Shown here: positions 7,087-13,518 of the stretch, piece after piece
How positions within the stretch are numbered: the stretch's first letter is position 1
Layout of the letters: the number at the start of each line of letters is the position of its first letter
Translations under genes and position numbers: made by a program
Assembly: GCA_046723355.1 (NCBI GenBank)
Contig: JBKOUJ010000149.1
Location: 1 to 15,297 of the forward strand
From: 13-2-20CM-68-14 sp046723355
Lineage (GTDB): Bacteria; Actinomycetota; Thermoleophilia; Gaiellales; Gaiellaceae
Direction of reading: 5' to 3'
DNA: 15,297 nucleotides
Notes under the pieces: generated by a model
Databases searched by the model: none
What the model saw: only the letters and a program-made list of their open reading frames with translations
Told to the model about the DNA's origin: nothing

Positions 7087-7157
7087 GGGGTCTGACCCCC
7101 GAGCGGGTCTGTTCCAACAACCGTTACTGGGACAGTCCCCATTCGGGGACAGTCCCT
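7087..7157. repeat. Palindromic REP-like intergenic elements
   Basis: This block contains GGGGTCTGACCCC (7087-7099), then two near-identical units, GGGACAGTCCCC (7129-7140) and GGGGACAGTCCCT (7145-7157), separated by ATTC. Each unit is a small palindrome and the pair also forms a near-perfect inverted repeat. They sit between the stop of the PASTA protein and the leader of hppA. Short GGGACAGTCCC/GGGGTCAGACCCC palindromes recur in intergenic DNA of many bacteria as REP-like elements; membership here is inferred. Confidence 0.5.
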
Positions 7158-7162
7158 CGCTC

Positions 7163-9616
7163 CTAGCGTCGCGGCCGGCAGCGCCCGAGCGTCGCGCCGT
7201 GCTTGTGCAGCCTTCTCCACACGGCTCGCGTCACGTGGAGCGTGCGGTGCCGATAGCAGATCGTCACCCTGACCGGCGGCCTGAACGGGGCAACGCCCCT
7301 ACTGACCACGAGCGACACGGCGGCGCCGTTCGCGCGCTGGGCTCCCGCGGCGACGCCCTGCGAGATGACCCGGCCCTTTCCGACCTTCGACGAATAGCGC
7401 CTCGTGATGGTGCCGGTCTTGCAATGCGCGGCCTGCAGGCTCGCCGAAGCGGCAGCGAGCGTCTTGCCCTTCACGGCGGGCACGACGCAGACCGGCGGCG
7501 GAGGCGGCGGTGACGACGTGGTCGTCGTCGTCGGTGGCGGCGGTGACGTGGTGGTCGTCGTCGTCGGTGGCGGCGGAGGCGGAGGCGGAGGCATGCTCGC
7601 GATCGGGAACGGGCCGAGATGGACGACCGGGCTAGGCGTGCCGGCGCCGTCGAGCGCCTCGAGGTGCAACCACCACGAGCTGCCGACCGCGAGCGACGGG
7701 CTCGCCAGCGCCGTCGTCGTCGCCGGAGCGGTCGAATCGCTGCCGGGCGCGAGCGTGTCGCTCGGGTTCGTCGACCACTTGTAGACGTACTTGACCGCGC
7801 AGTCGTCGGCCGGGGTCCAGGTGACGTGGACGACCTGGTCGGTCGAAGAAACGCCCGGCGTATGGTCGGAGCTGGACGGGCTCGGCGCAGCGGGGCCGGG
7901 ATGCGACTGCGGGGCGAGCGTCCCCCACCAGGTCCCCCAGGTTCCACCGTTCGGATTCGGCGGGACCCCAGCGTACTCCTGGATCGTCCACATCGAGGCG
8001 TCGTCGGTCGGGTCGACCCATGTTCCGCTGTAGTCGCCCCACCGGTTACGCGTGCCGCTGTAGGTCTTGAAGTACGAGCCGGCGCCGGCCTTGTACTGCG
8101 CCTCGTCTCGGAACGTGTTCGCGGGATCGCCGCAGCCGCGGTAGGCGTAGTCGGCGCTCGCGTACTGATTGGACGCGAACCGCGAGAAGCCGAGCAGTGC
8201 GTCGTTGAACTTGTTGACCGCGATGCTTGGGTAGGCGAAGAACTGGATAGCCGACGCGTCCTGGATGCGTCCCGCGTGCCGGACTGTCGAGCTCGTGGGG
8301 TCGATCTCATACCACTGCACAGCCGAATGTGTCGGAATCGGGTTCGGCAAGAAGACGGTATTCGCGCACCAGATCGCGCCGTTGCGATAAACGCACTGCG
8401 TCAGTCGCGCGTCCCCGGTGTCGATCTTCCTCGACGAGCTGAGTTGCGGCGCGAAGTCGCCGGTGCCGTTAGAGACGTCGCTCCACTGGCCGAGCGCGGT
8501 CAGCGGCGGTCCGGCAGGATCTGACAGCCGCGTCAGTGTCGCCGAGCCGACAGAGCCGCTGAGCCTGAAGAGCCGGAGCGGCAGCGTGCTGAACGTGCCG
8601 GTTCCGTCGTAGTCCTCGGTGAGGTAGAGATCGTCGGCGTTCGGGTCGTACGTCGCGGCGGGCGCGAGCGTGAAGTCGTTATTGACCGGATACGGAAGCG
8701 AAAAGAGCTGGTATGCGCCGCCGCCCGAGCCTGCGCCCGCGTAGGCCTTGGCCTTGTCGAATGCGTAGGTCTGGGTTCCACAGAACGGAGAGGCATCGGG
8801 ACCGGCGCCGCACGTCGGCAGCTCATTGTTGGTGAACGTGTTGACGCTGACCACGATCCAGTTCTTGTTGAAGCCGACGGTTGGGTAGTCGCCCCACACC
8901 TTGTTCGTAGGGTCGACGTCGACGGCGTACTCGCTCCAGCTTCCGGTTGGGTCGGAGCTCTGGGACACGGCCAATAGCACGTCGGCGTTCGCTGATTCGG
9001 CGTTGGAGACCGCGACGACGATCCAGCGGCCGGCGTAGGGGTCGTAGAGCACGTGTGGGTCGAAAACCGTTCCAGCGCCTGGGATCCCGCTGAAGAAGCT
9101 GTCCAGGAGCAGACTCGACAGAACCGTGCCGTCGGACTTCTGCTGGATCCGGACAGTCCCGTTGACCGTGACGACCAACTTGTCGGGACCCGGCGCGCCT
9201 TCGGTGTCCGGTGGGATGAACAGGTTGTTGTCGTCGACCGCGTTGAAGGTGGTGAGGCTCGGCGATGGGGACGCGAACGGCTCCGCGCGGAATGTGCGAG
9301 CGCGAGGGGCGGCGACGCGGCCTGCGGCGCGGAGTCGCTCGAGCCGCTCCTGACGCTGCTGCCAGTGGGGCGGGAGCGCTTCGAAATCACTCCCCGTCAG
9401 CACCCGCGCCGTGCGGCGATGCTTGCGCGCGAGCCGCCGGAGGTTGACGACGGGCGCCGCAGTGGCGATGCCACTCGTTCCGGCGGCCGCAGCCGTCTTC
9501 GAGTTCGACGTCGAGCCGCTTCGGACCGAGCCGAGCAAGGCAGCCAGGGCGAACGCGGTAGCTAGCAGCGCGGCGACGAACGCAACGCGCCGGCCGCGAA
9601 GAGCCGTTTTTCGCAA
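7163..9616 (-). CDS. Large secreted propeller-like protein with Fn3-like and PASTA domains
   Basis: Exported protein of 817 residues, function unknown. Residues 1-30 are a Sec signal peptide (basic RKTALRGRR, then a long hydrophobic core). About 105-560 looks like a secreted beta-propeller or sialidase-like body with DPxxGRW-type turns (VLYDPYAGRWIVVAV, SDPTGSWSEY, WGDYPTVGFNKNW). About 580-673 resembles the Fn3-like module common in surface proteins (WLHLEALDGAG, then HLGPFPI). A Pro/Thr linker (675-709) leads to one PASTA domain (712-775: VPAVKGKTLAAASASL, GRVISQGVAAGA, VSLVVSRG). The final 35 residues hold C787, H804, H806 and C813 in a Cys/His module. The TTG start at 9616 is set by GGGGAGG six bases upstream. 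PASTA domains bind peptidoglycan stem peptides in some proteins, so cell-wall attachment is possible. No catalytic residues are recognised. Confidence 0.72.
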   Translation of the reverse strand: MRKTALRGRRVAFVAALLATAFALAALLGSVRSGSTSNSKTAAAAGTSGIATAAPVVNLRRLARKHRRTARVLTGSDFEALPPHWQQRQERLERLRAAGRVAAPRARTFRAEPFASPSPSLTTFNAVDDNNLFIPPDTEGAPGPDKLVVTVNGTVRIQQKSDGTVLSSLLLDSFFSGIPGAGTVFDPHVLYDPYAGRWIVVAVSNAESANADVLLAVSQSSDPTGSWSEYAVDVDPTNKVWGDYPTVGFNKNWIVVSVNTFTNNELPTCGAGPDASPFCGTQTYAFDKAKAYAGAGSGGGAYQLFSLPYPVNNDFTLAPAATYDPNADDLYLTEDYDGTGTFSTLPLRLFRLSGSVGSATLTRLSDPAGPPLTALGQWSDVSNGTGDFAPQLSSSRKIDTGDARLTQCVYRNGAIWCANTVFLPNPIPTHSAVQWYEIDPTSSTVRHAGRIQDASAIQFFAYPSIAVNKFNDALLGFSRFASNQYASADYAYRGCGDPANTFRDEAQYKAGAGSYFKTYSGTRNRWGDYSGTWVDPTDDASMWTIQEYAGVPPNPNGGTWGTWWGTLAPQSHPGPAAPSPSSSDHTPGVSSTDQVVHVTWTPADDCAVKYVYKWSTNPSDTLAPGSDSTAPATTTALASPSLAVGSSWWLHLEALDGAGTPSPVVHLGPFPIASMPPPPPPPPPTTTTTTSPPPPTTTTTSSPPPPPPVCVVPAVKGKTLAAASASLQAAHCKTGTITRRYSSKVGKGRVISQGVAAGAQRANGAAVSLVVSRGVAPFRPPVRVTICYRHRTLHVTRAVWRRLHKHGATLGRCRPRR
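7500..7565. repeat. Tandem 33-bp repeat encoding the Pro/Thr linker
   Basis: Two adjacent 33-base units (7500-7532 and 7533-7565) differ at only a few positions and are followed by a partial GGCGGAGGC-rich copy to about 7592. They encode the proline/threonine runs of the secreted protein. Such a repeat can expand or contract in whole codons. Confidence 0.75.
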
Positions 9617-9622
9617 GCCGAA

Positions 9623-9629
9623 CCTCCCC
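9623..9629 (-). promoter_or_regulatory. Ribosome binding site selecting the TTG start at 9616
   Basis: GGGGAGG on the minus strand lies six bases before TTG 9616, ideal spacing. It supports a TTG start that places the signal peptide correctly at the N-terminus. Confidence 0.65.
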
Positions 9630-9671
9630 CTCGGAACCCCGTCTGGTTGTAGCAGGTTCGGCGGCTAGAGA

Positions 9672-9992
9672 CTAGGTCGAGCCGGTTTCGGCGACCGCTG
9701 CCGCGTAGGCCAGCTGCATATTCGCGAGCACCTGGTTGAAGTCGCGCACGACGTCGTCGGCCACGGCTCCCTCCAGCACCGGGAGGAGCGCCTTCAGGAC
9801 GTCGATGGCCAGCCGCGCCTGGTCGAGGTCCTTGTGCTCGCCGCTGAGCCGGTGGTAGCCGAGCGACGAGACTGTGTAGACCGTCTGGACGAGCAGGTCG
9901 GAGACCTTGAGGCGGCTCAGCTCGGCCTGGAGCTGCTCGACGAGCTCCTGCTCGCTCTCGGCCGGCTGCTGCGGGGGCTGTTTCTCAGCCAC
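9672..9992 (-). CDS. DUF1844-like small helical protein
   Basis: Cytoplasmic protein of 106 residues, function unknown. After a Pro/Gln/Glu-rich leader (AEKQPPQQPAESEQE) it is almost entirely helical. Its body contains LSRLKVSDLLVQTVY, a YHRLSGEHKDLDQARLAIDVLKALLP stretch (only in part diagnostic) and a final helix with NQVLANMQLAYA. The pattern D-L-x2-A-R-x2-I-D-x-L followed by a C-terminal helix resembles DUF1844, a small bacterial family with no established role. The GTG at 9992 has GGGGAG nine bases upstream, and the frame further upstream is antisense-like low-complexity sequence. The start overlaps the stop of the upstream ligase-like gene by eight bases, so the two are likely translated together. 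Confidence 0.65.
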   Translation of the reverse strand: MAEKQPPQQPAESEQELVEQLQAELSRLKVSDLLVQTVYTVSSLGYHRLSGEHKDLDQARLAIDVLKALLPVLEGAVADDVVRDFNQVLANMQLAYAAAVAETGST

Positions 9993-11154
9993 GGACGGGA
10001 GCTCCCCGCCGGACGAGGCCGGCAAAGATCTCCTCCATCGTCGCGCCGTCCTGGTATTGGGCCGACTGGCGCTCGGCGGAGTTGGTGGCAGGCACGGCGA
10101 GATACTGCGACGCTCCGAGCTCGTCTGCAACCGGCGCGACCCACTCGAGCAGGCGCTCGACATGCGCGCGGGCGGGGCGCACGTCGCCCGTGGCGAGGTC
10201 GATCAGCTCGCCGGAGAGGCCCCAGCGCGTCGCGCGCCAGAAGTTCTCCTCGATCAGCCGGTGCGGGTAGTGGAGAAGGGGCTCGCGCTCGTCGAGCGCG
10301 CGGGCGATCCGGGCGGTGAGCGAGTAAGCGAGTGCCGCCAGCGAGCGCGACTCCTCGAGGTCCGGCTGAGCGTCGCAGATCCGGATCTCCACAGTCGGGA
10401 AGGCAAGGTGGGGCCGAACGCTCCACCAGATCTGTGTGTGCTCGGCGATTGAGCGTGTGTCGTAGAGGAAGCGGACGTACTCCTCGAAGCCACGCCACCC
10501 GTCGTAGGTGTCCGGCACGCCGCAGCGCGGGAACATCCGGGTGAAGATCTCCGTGCGCGCCGAGTGCAGATGGGTGAAGACGCCCTCGACGAAGGGCGAG
10601 CTCGCCGACACGGCGAGGAGCTCAGGCAGGTGGTTCCGCAGCCCGTTGCAGACGGCGATCGCGCGGTCGGCACCGCGAATGCCGACGTGGACGTGGAGGC
10701 CGAAGCTGTTGTTGCGCCAGACGACGTAACGGAGGTATTCGTCGTTGGCGCGGTAGTGCGGCGTGTCGATGATCCGTTGCTCCTGCCAGGGGCTCCACGG
10801 GTGCGTGCCGATGGACGCGAGCGCGACGCCGACCCCGGCCGCGAGCTCGTCGAGCTGCGTCCGGCGCTCCCCGACCTTCGCGGCAGCCTCGGGGAAGCTC
10901 TCGCAGCGGCCGGTCCGGACCTCGACCTCGGACGCGATCAGCTCCCCGACGAGGTGGTCCTCGAGCACCGTTCCCTGCGCAGCTGCCTGAAGCTCCTCGA
11001 AGCGGTTCGTGAGCGAGAGCGTCTCGGGGTCGAGGACGGCGAACTCCTCCTCGACCGCCAAGGTGAAGTCCTCGCCGTTCTCGAACGCCTCGTGCGCGGA
11101 GCGGATCTGCTCGTCGGAACTGAGTCGCTGCGTGTCCCCCACCGGGCCGGTCAC
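9985..11154 (-). CDS. GCS2/YbdK-family glutamate-cysteine ligase-like carboxylate-amine ligase
   Basis: Cytoplasmic ATP-dependent ligase of about 389 residues, near the usual size for YbdK-type enzymes (about 370). Family marks are the early FTLAVEEEFAVLDPETL (30-46), then SEVEVRTGRCESF, the metal/ATP region NNSFGLHVHVGI, and later RPHLAFPTVEIRICDAQPD. It ends with LAVPATNSAERQ and a Gly/Arg tail. The family joins a carboxylate to an amine, classically glutamate to cysteine, but many members have weak or unknown natural activity, so glutathione-type thiol synthesis is only a possibility. The GTG at 11154 is one base after the glycosyltransferase stop; another GTG at 11142 is possible, and neither has a strong ribosome site. 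Upstream frame to 11307 overlaps the glycosyltransferase and is rejected. Coupling on both sides suggests a three-protein unit. Confidence 0.82.
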   Translation of the reverse strand: MTGPVGDTQRLSSDEQIRSAHEAFENGEDFTLAVEEEFAVLDPETLSLTNRFEELQAAAQGTVLEDHLVGELIASEVEVRTGRCESFPEAAAKVGERRTQLDELAAGVGVALASIGTHPWSPWQEQRIIDTPHYRANDEYLRYVVWRNNSFGLHVHVGIRGADRAIAVCNGLRNHLPELLAVSASSPFVEGVFTHLHSARTEIFTRMFPRCGVPDTYDGWRGFEEYVRFLYDTRSIAEHTQIWWSVRPHLAFPTVEIRICDAQPDLEESRSLAALAYSLTARIARALDEREPLLHYPHRLIEENFWRATRWGLSGELIDLATGDVRPARAHVERLLEWVAPVADELGASQYLAVPATNSAERQSAQYQDGATMEEIFAGLVRRGAPVRG

Positions 11155-11155
11155 T

Positions 11156-12403
11156 TTAGTTGGTGAAGGGCTCGAGCAGTCGGGCGGCGACGCGCTCCCA
11201 GCTCCAGCGCTCGACGACGGCGCGGCGGGCGCCGTCTCGGAGGGCTCGGCGCTCCGTCGGAGGGAGCGCCAGCAGGCGCTCGAGCTTCGCGGCGAGGTCC
11301 TGGGCATTCCTCGTCTCGAAGCTCGCGAGGTCGCCTTGATCGGGCGGGTATTCCGCCTCGAGCCCTGCGGCGACCTCGGCGAGGCCGGAGTGGCGCGCGA
11401 CGAGCGGCAGCGAACCCCCCGCCGCCGCCTCGGCGGCGACCATCCCGAAGGCTTCGGGGAAGATCGAAGGCACGACGGTTACTTCGCAGAGCGGGATCAG
11501 GTGGACGAGGTGCCGGTGCTCGAGCGGCCCTGTAAAGAGGGTCCGCGGGGGTGCGATCCGTTCCAGCTCCGCTCGATAGTCGCCGAAGCCGACGATGACG
11601 GCGCGCGCGCCGGTCTGGTGCAGCGCATCGAAGAGGACGTGGACGCCTTTGTTGTAGAGCAGCTTTCCGAAGTAGAGGACGGTCGGCTCGTCGCTCTCGA
11701 ACCAGGCGGCGAGCCGCTCGGCGTTGCCTTCGTCGGGGAGCCGCTCCTCTGCGTTGCCCGGGTTCGGCGGGTCGCGACGGGCTTCGTCGAGCAGCGCGGC
11801 AAGGGCCCCGTGGGGCGGCTCCGGCCGGAACTCCTCAACGTCGACGCCGGGCGGCACCTCGTGCACCCGCTCGACATGGCCGACGACCTGTTCGAGCACT
11901 CGGCGGATGTGTGCGGAGCCGACGAAGGTCGCGCGCGCCCGCTCGAGGGCCTCCCGTCCCCACGCCGACAACTCTTCGTTGCCGCGCATCGAATATTCGA
12001 GCTCGGAGCCGTGCGCCTTTACGGCGAACGGAGCGCCGGCGGCGGCCGCGACCGGGCCGCCGAGCAGGACATGGTTGGCGAAGACGAGGTCGGCCGGAAG
12101 CTCGGCGCGCACCGCTGCGGCGTTCGCCTCGACGTAGCGGTCGCGCTCGGCGCGGGTCAGGTCCTGCAACAACCGCGGCTGGAGGCCTGCGTAACGGTCG
12201 AGAACGAAGACGGGCAGTAGGTTGCCGGGCAGCTCGGGCCGCACGACGCGGGCGCCTGCGAGGTCGTAAGCGGCGGGGTTCCGCTCCTGGCAGACGACCA
12301 CGACCTCGTGGCCCAGCCGGCTCCAAGCCCGCGCGAGCGCGCGCGAGTAAACGTTCGAACCCGTGCCGCCGAGCAGATAGCCGTGCCAGATGACGATTTT
12401 CAT
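11156..12403 (-). CDS. GT4-family glycosyltransferase
   Basis: Cytoplasmic or membrane-associated retaining glycosyltransferase of 415 residues with the GT-B two-Rossmann fold. The N-terminal half starts MKIVIWHGYLLGGTGSNVYS, with a glycine-rich loop for sugar-acceptor binding. The hinge is VPPGVDVEEFRPE (183-195). The nucleotide-sugar domain begins PTVLYFGKLLYNKGVHVLFDA (240-260). The donor-site EX7E motif is E317 to E325 in FPEAFGMVAAEAAAGG. These place it in CAZy GT4. Donor and acceptor are not evident. MshA of mycothiol synthesis is also GT4, and the neighbour is a glutamate-cysteine ligase-like enzyme, but MshA-specific N-terminal signatures are not seen. An unusual Asp/Pro/Asn-rich insert with a partial internal repeat (about 208-235) separates the domains. 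ATG 12403 has no strong ribosome site. Confidence 0.82.
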   Translation of the reverse strand: MKIVIWHGYLLGGTGSNVYSRALARAWSRLGHEVVVVCQERNPAAYDLAGARVVRPELPGNLLPVFVLDRYAGLQPRLLQDLTRAERDRYVEANAAAVRAELPADLVFANHVLLGGPVAAAAGAPFAVKAHGSELEYSMRGNEELSAWGREALERARATFVGSAHIRRVLEQVVGHVERVHEVPPGVDVEEFRPEPPHGALAALLDEARRDPPNPGNAEERLPDEGNAERLAAWFESDEPTVLYFGKLLYNKGVHVLFDALHQTGARAVIVGFGDYRAELERIAPPRTLFTGPLEHRHLVHLIPLCEVTVVPSIFPEAFGMVAAEAAAGGSLPLVARHSGLAEVAAGLEAEYPPDQGDLASFETRNAQDLAAKLERLLALPPTERRALRDGARRAVVERWSWERVAARLLEPFTN

Positions 12404-12455
12404 GGCGCGAGCTTCGCGGATCTCGCTCGCGGGAACGCAGCGAGGGCCGAAAACA

Positions 12456-12549
12456 GTGGACTGTCCACCCGAACTGGCACCAACGGACAGGTGTGCACGA
12501 GAAGTTGCACTTCCTTTACACGGAAGCCCGTCCGCACGGGACGCGTCCC
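12456..12549. repeat. Cluster of short hairpins between rex and the glycosyltransferase
   Basis: The 153-base gap holds consecutive small inverted repeats: GTGGA/TCCAC (12456-12468), GTGCA/TGCAC (12493-12510), CTTCC/GGAAG (12510-12526), CCCGT/ACGGG (12527-12540) and the perfect palindrome GGGACGCGTCCC (12538-12549). The last sits eight bases from the rex stop. Together they could end rex transcription or be a degenerate REP-like element. No T-run follows, so intrinsic termination is not supported. Confidence 0.4.
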
Positions 12550-12556
12550 CGGCTGA

Positions 12557-13207
12557 TTAGGTCAGGTGGAAGTAGAGCGCGTGCAGAAGCTCCACGGCCG
12601 GATTGGACGTGTGGACCTGCACGTCGTGCGGCACGTCGAGGAGCGCCTCGGAGTAGTTGAAGATGATCTTCAAGCCGGCGGCGACCAGCTCGTCGGCCAC
12701 ATCCTGGGCGTTGTCGGCCGGGACCGCGATGACGCCGACGATGATGTTCTTCTCGCGCACGGCGCCCCGCAGCTGCCGGTAGTCGCTGACGGGCATCGAC
12801 CCCACCTCGCGCCCCACTTTCTCGGGATCGGTGTCGAACACAGCGGCGATGTTGATTCCATGCTCGGCGAAGATCGGCGAGCTCGCGATCGCCTGCCCGA
12901 GACGTCCGGCGCCGACGAGCGCGACGTTGTGCTGGCCCTGGGTCCGGAGGATCTTCCGGATCTCGCCGAGCAGCGAGTCGATGTTGTAGCCGACCCCCCT
13001 CTTCCCGAACCTGCCGAACTGGGACAGGTCGCGGCGGATCTGCGTGGCGTTGATGTTCGTGTAGTCGGCGATCTCCTGCGAGGAGATCCGGTCCTTGCCC
13101 ATCTTCTTCGACTGGGTCAGAACCTGGAGGTAACGGCTGAGCCGAGCGGCGACCCCGACGCCGAGCCGATCGCTCGAAACGTCGGTTCGTTCGGAAGTTT
13201 GTAACAC
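12557..13207 (-). CDS. rex: Redox-sensing transcriptional repressor Rex
   Basis: NADH-responsive DNA-binding repressor of 216 residues, cytoplasmic and dimeric in the family. Residues about 20-75 form the winged helix (RLSRYLQVL, ISSQEIADYTNINATQIRRDLSQFG, with KRGVGYNIDSLL). The Rossmann domain carries VALVGAGRLGQAIA (95-108, GxGxxG at 99-104), AAVFDTDPEKVG and NIIVGVIAVPADNAQDV. The C-terminal helix NPAVELLHALYFHL is the domain-swap element of Rex. It normally represses anaerobic and respiratory genes and releases DNA when NADH/NAD+ rises. The GTG at 13207 gives the usual length; AATGCT lies six bases upstream, so it may be leaderless. It follows glutamate dehydrogenase and a glutaredoxin-like gene on the same strand with a 46-base gap, and candidate operator repeats lie in that gap. 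Confidence 0.95.
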   Translation of the reverse strand: MLQTSERTDVSSDRLGVGVAARLSRYLQVLTQSKKMGKDRISSQEIADYTNINATQIRRDLSQFGRFGKRGVGYNIDSLLGEIRKILRTQGQHNVALVGAGRLGQAIASSPIFAEHGINIAAVFDTDPEKVGREVGSMPVSDYRQLRGAVREKNIIVGVIAVPADNAQDVADELVAAGLKIIFNYSEALLDVPHDVQVHTSNPAVELLHALYFHLT

Positions 13208-13259
13208 GGCACGAGCATTGTGCCAAACCGGCTCGATGTGCCGCGAAACGTTGTTACAA
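13199..13259 (-). promoter_or_regulatory. Candidate rex operator/promoter region with inverted repeats
   Basis: GGCAC (13208-13212) and GTGCC (13220-13224) flank seven bases directly upstream of the rex GTG and overlap a possible -10 (minus-strand AATGCT, 13219-13214). A second exact pair, TTGTAACA (13199-13206) and TGTTACAA (13252-13259), brackets the gap. The latter contains TTGTTACAA, a perfect 9-base palindrome. Known Rex sites resemble TTGTGAA-N4-TTCACAA, so these are suggestive but not consensus. Autoregulation is an inference. Confidence 0.35.
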
Positions 13260-13508
13260 GCGGCCTCCCGAAGGCGCCGCTTGTGCGGCCGCGAATCGCC
13301 TCCGGAAGGGCTCCGGCTGCACGTAGTAGGTACAGACGCGCTCGCCGTCGATCTCCACGACCGGGATCAGCTCGCGGTAGCGAGCTTCCAGTTCAGGATC
13401 GCCGTCGATCGCGACCGGCTCGGGCTCGAACCCGAGCTCCTCGGCGAGGGCCGCCAACTCCCCCTCCGCGCGCTCGCAGAGATGGCACCCCGCCGCCTTG
13501 TAGAGCAC
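13254..13508 (-). CDS. Small glutaredoxin-like (DUF836-type) thiol protein
   Basis: Thioredoxin-fold protein of 84 residues, cytoplasmic. It opens VLYKAAGCHLCERAE with a redox CxxC (C8, C11), and has the fold's typical Ile-Pro (P49 in ELIPVVEIDG) before a strand-turn-strand. A third cysteine is at 59 (VCTYYV). The length and the CHLC motif match the small glutaredoxin-like DUF836 family rather than classical GrxA. It likely takes part in thiol-disulfide exchange, but the partner is unknown. The GTG at 13508 starts 10 bases after the glutamate dehydrogenase stop, with a weak GAGAG upstream. The TAA (13254-13256) lies inside one of the inverted-repeat arms upstream of rex. The set gdh, grx-like, rex reads as a redox-linked operon. 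Confidence 0.78.
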   Translation of the reverse strand: MLYKAAGCHLCERAEGELAALAEELGFEPEPVAIDGDPELEARYRELIPVVEIDGERVCTYYVQPEPFRRRFAAAQAAPSGGRL

Positions 13509-13518
13509 GACTCTCGGA

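Noticed and set aside
7011..7162. tRNA or small structured RNA gene in the largest spacers
   Set aside because: No cloverleaf, anticodon arm or CCA-type end is found here or at 12404-12556; only short palindromes are present.
4524..7166. Plus-strand open frame of 880 codons antisense to hppA and the kinase start
   Set aside because: It is Arg/Asp/His-rich without any domain and mirrors a strongly conserved pyrophosphatase on the other strand. This is an ordinary GC-rich shadow frame.
9993..10163. Upstream extension of the DUF1844-like frame
   Set aside because: It lies inside the ligase-like gene in another frame and is Ser/Arg-rich. GTG 9992 has a good ribosome site.
11157..11307. Upstream extension of the ligase-like frame
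   Set aside because: It overlaps the conserved end of the glycosyltransferase and is Ser/Pro-rich without family similarity.
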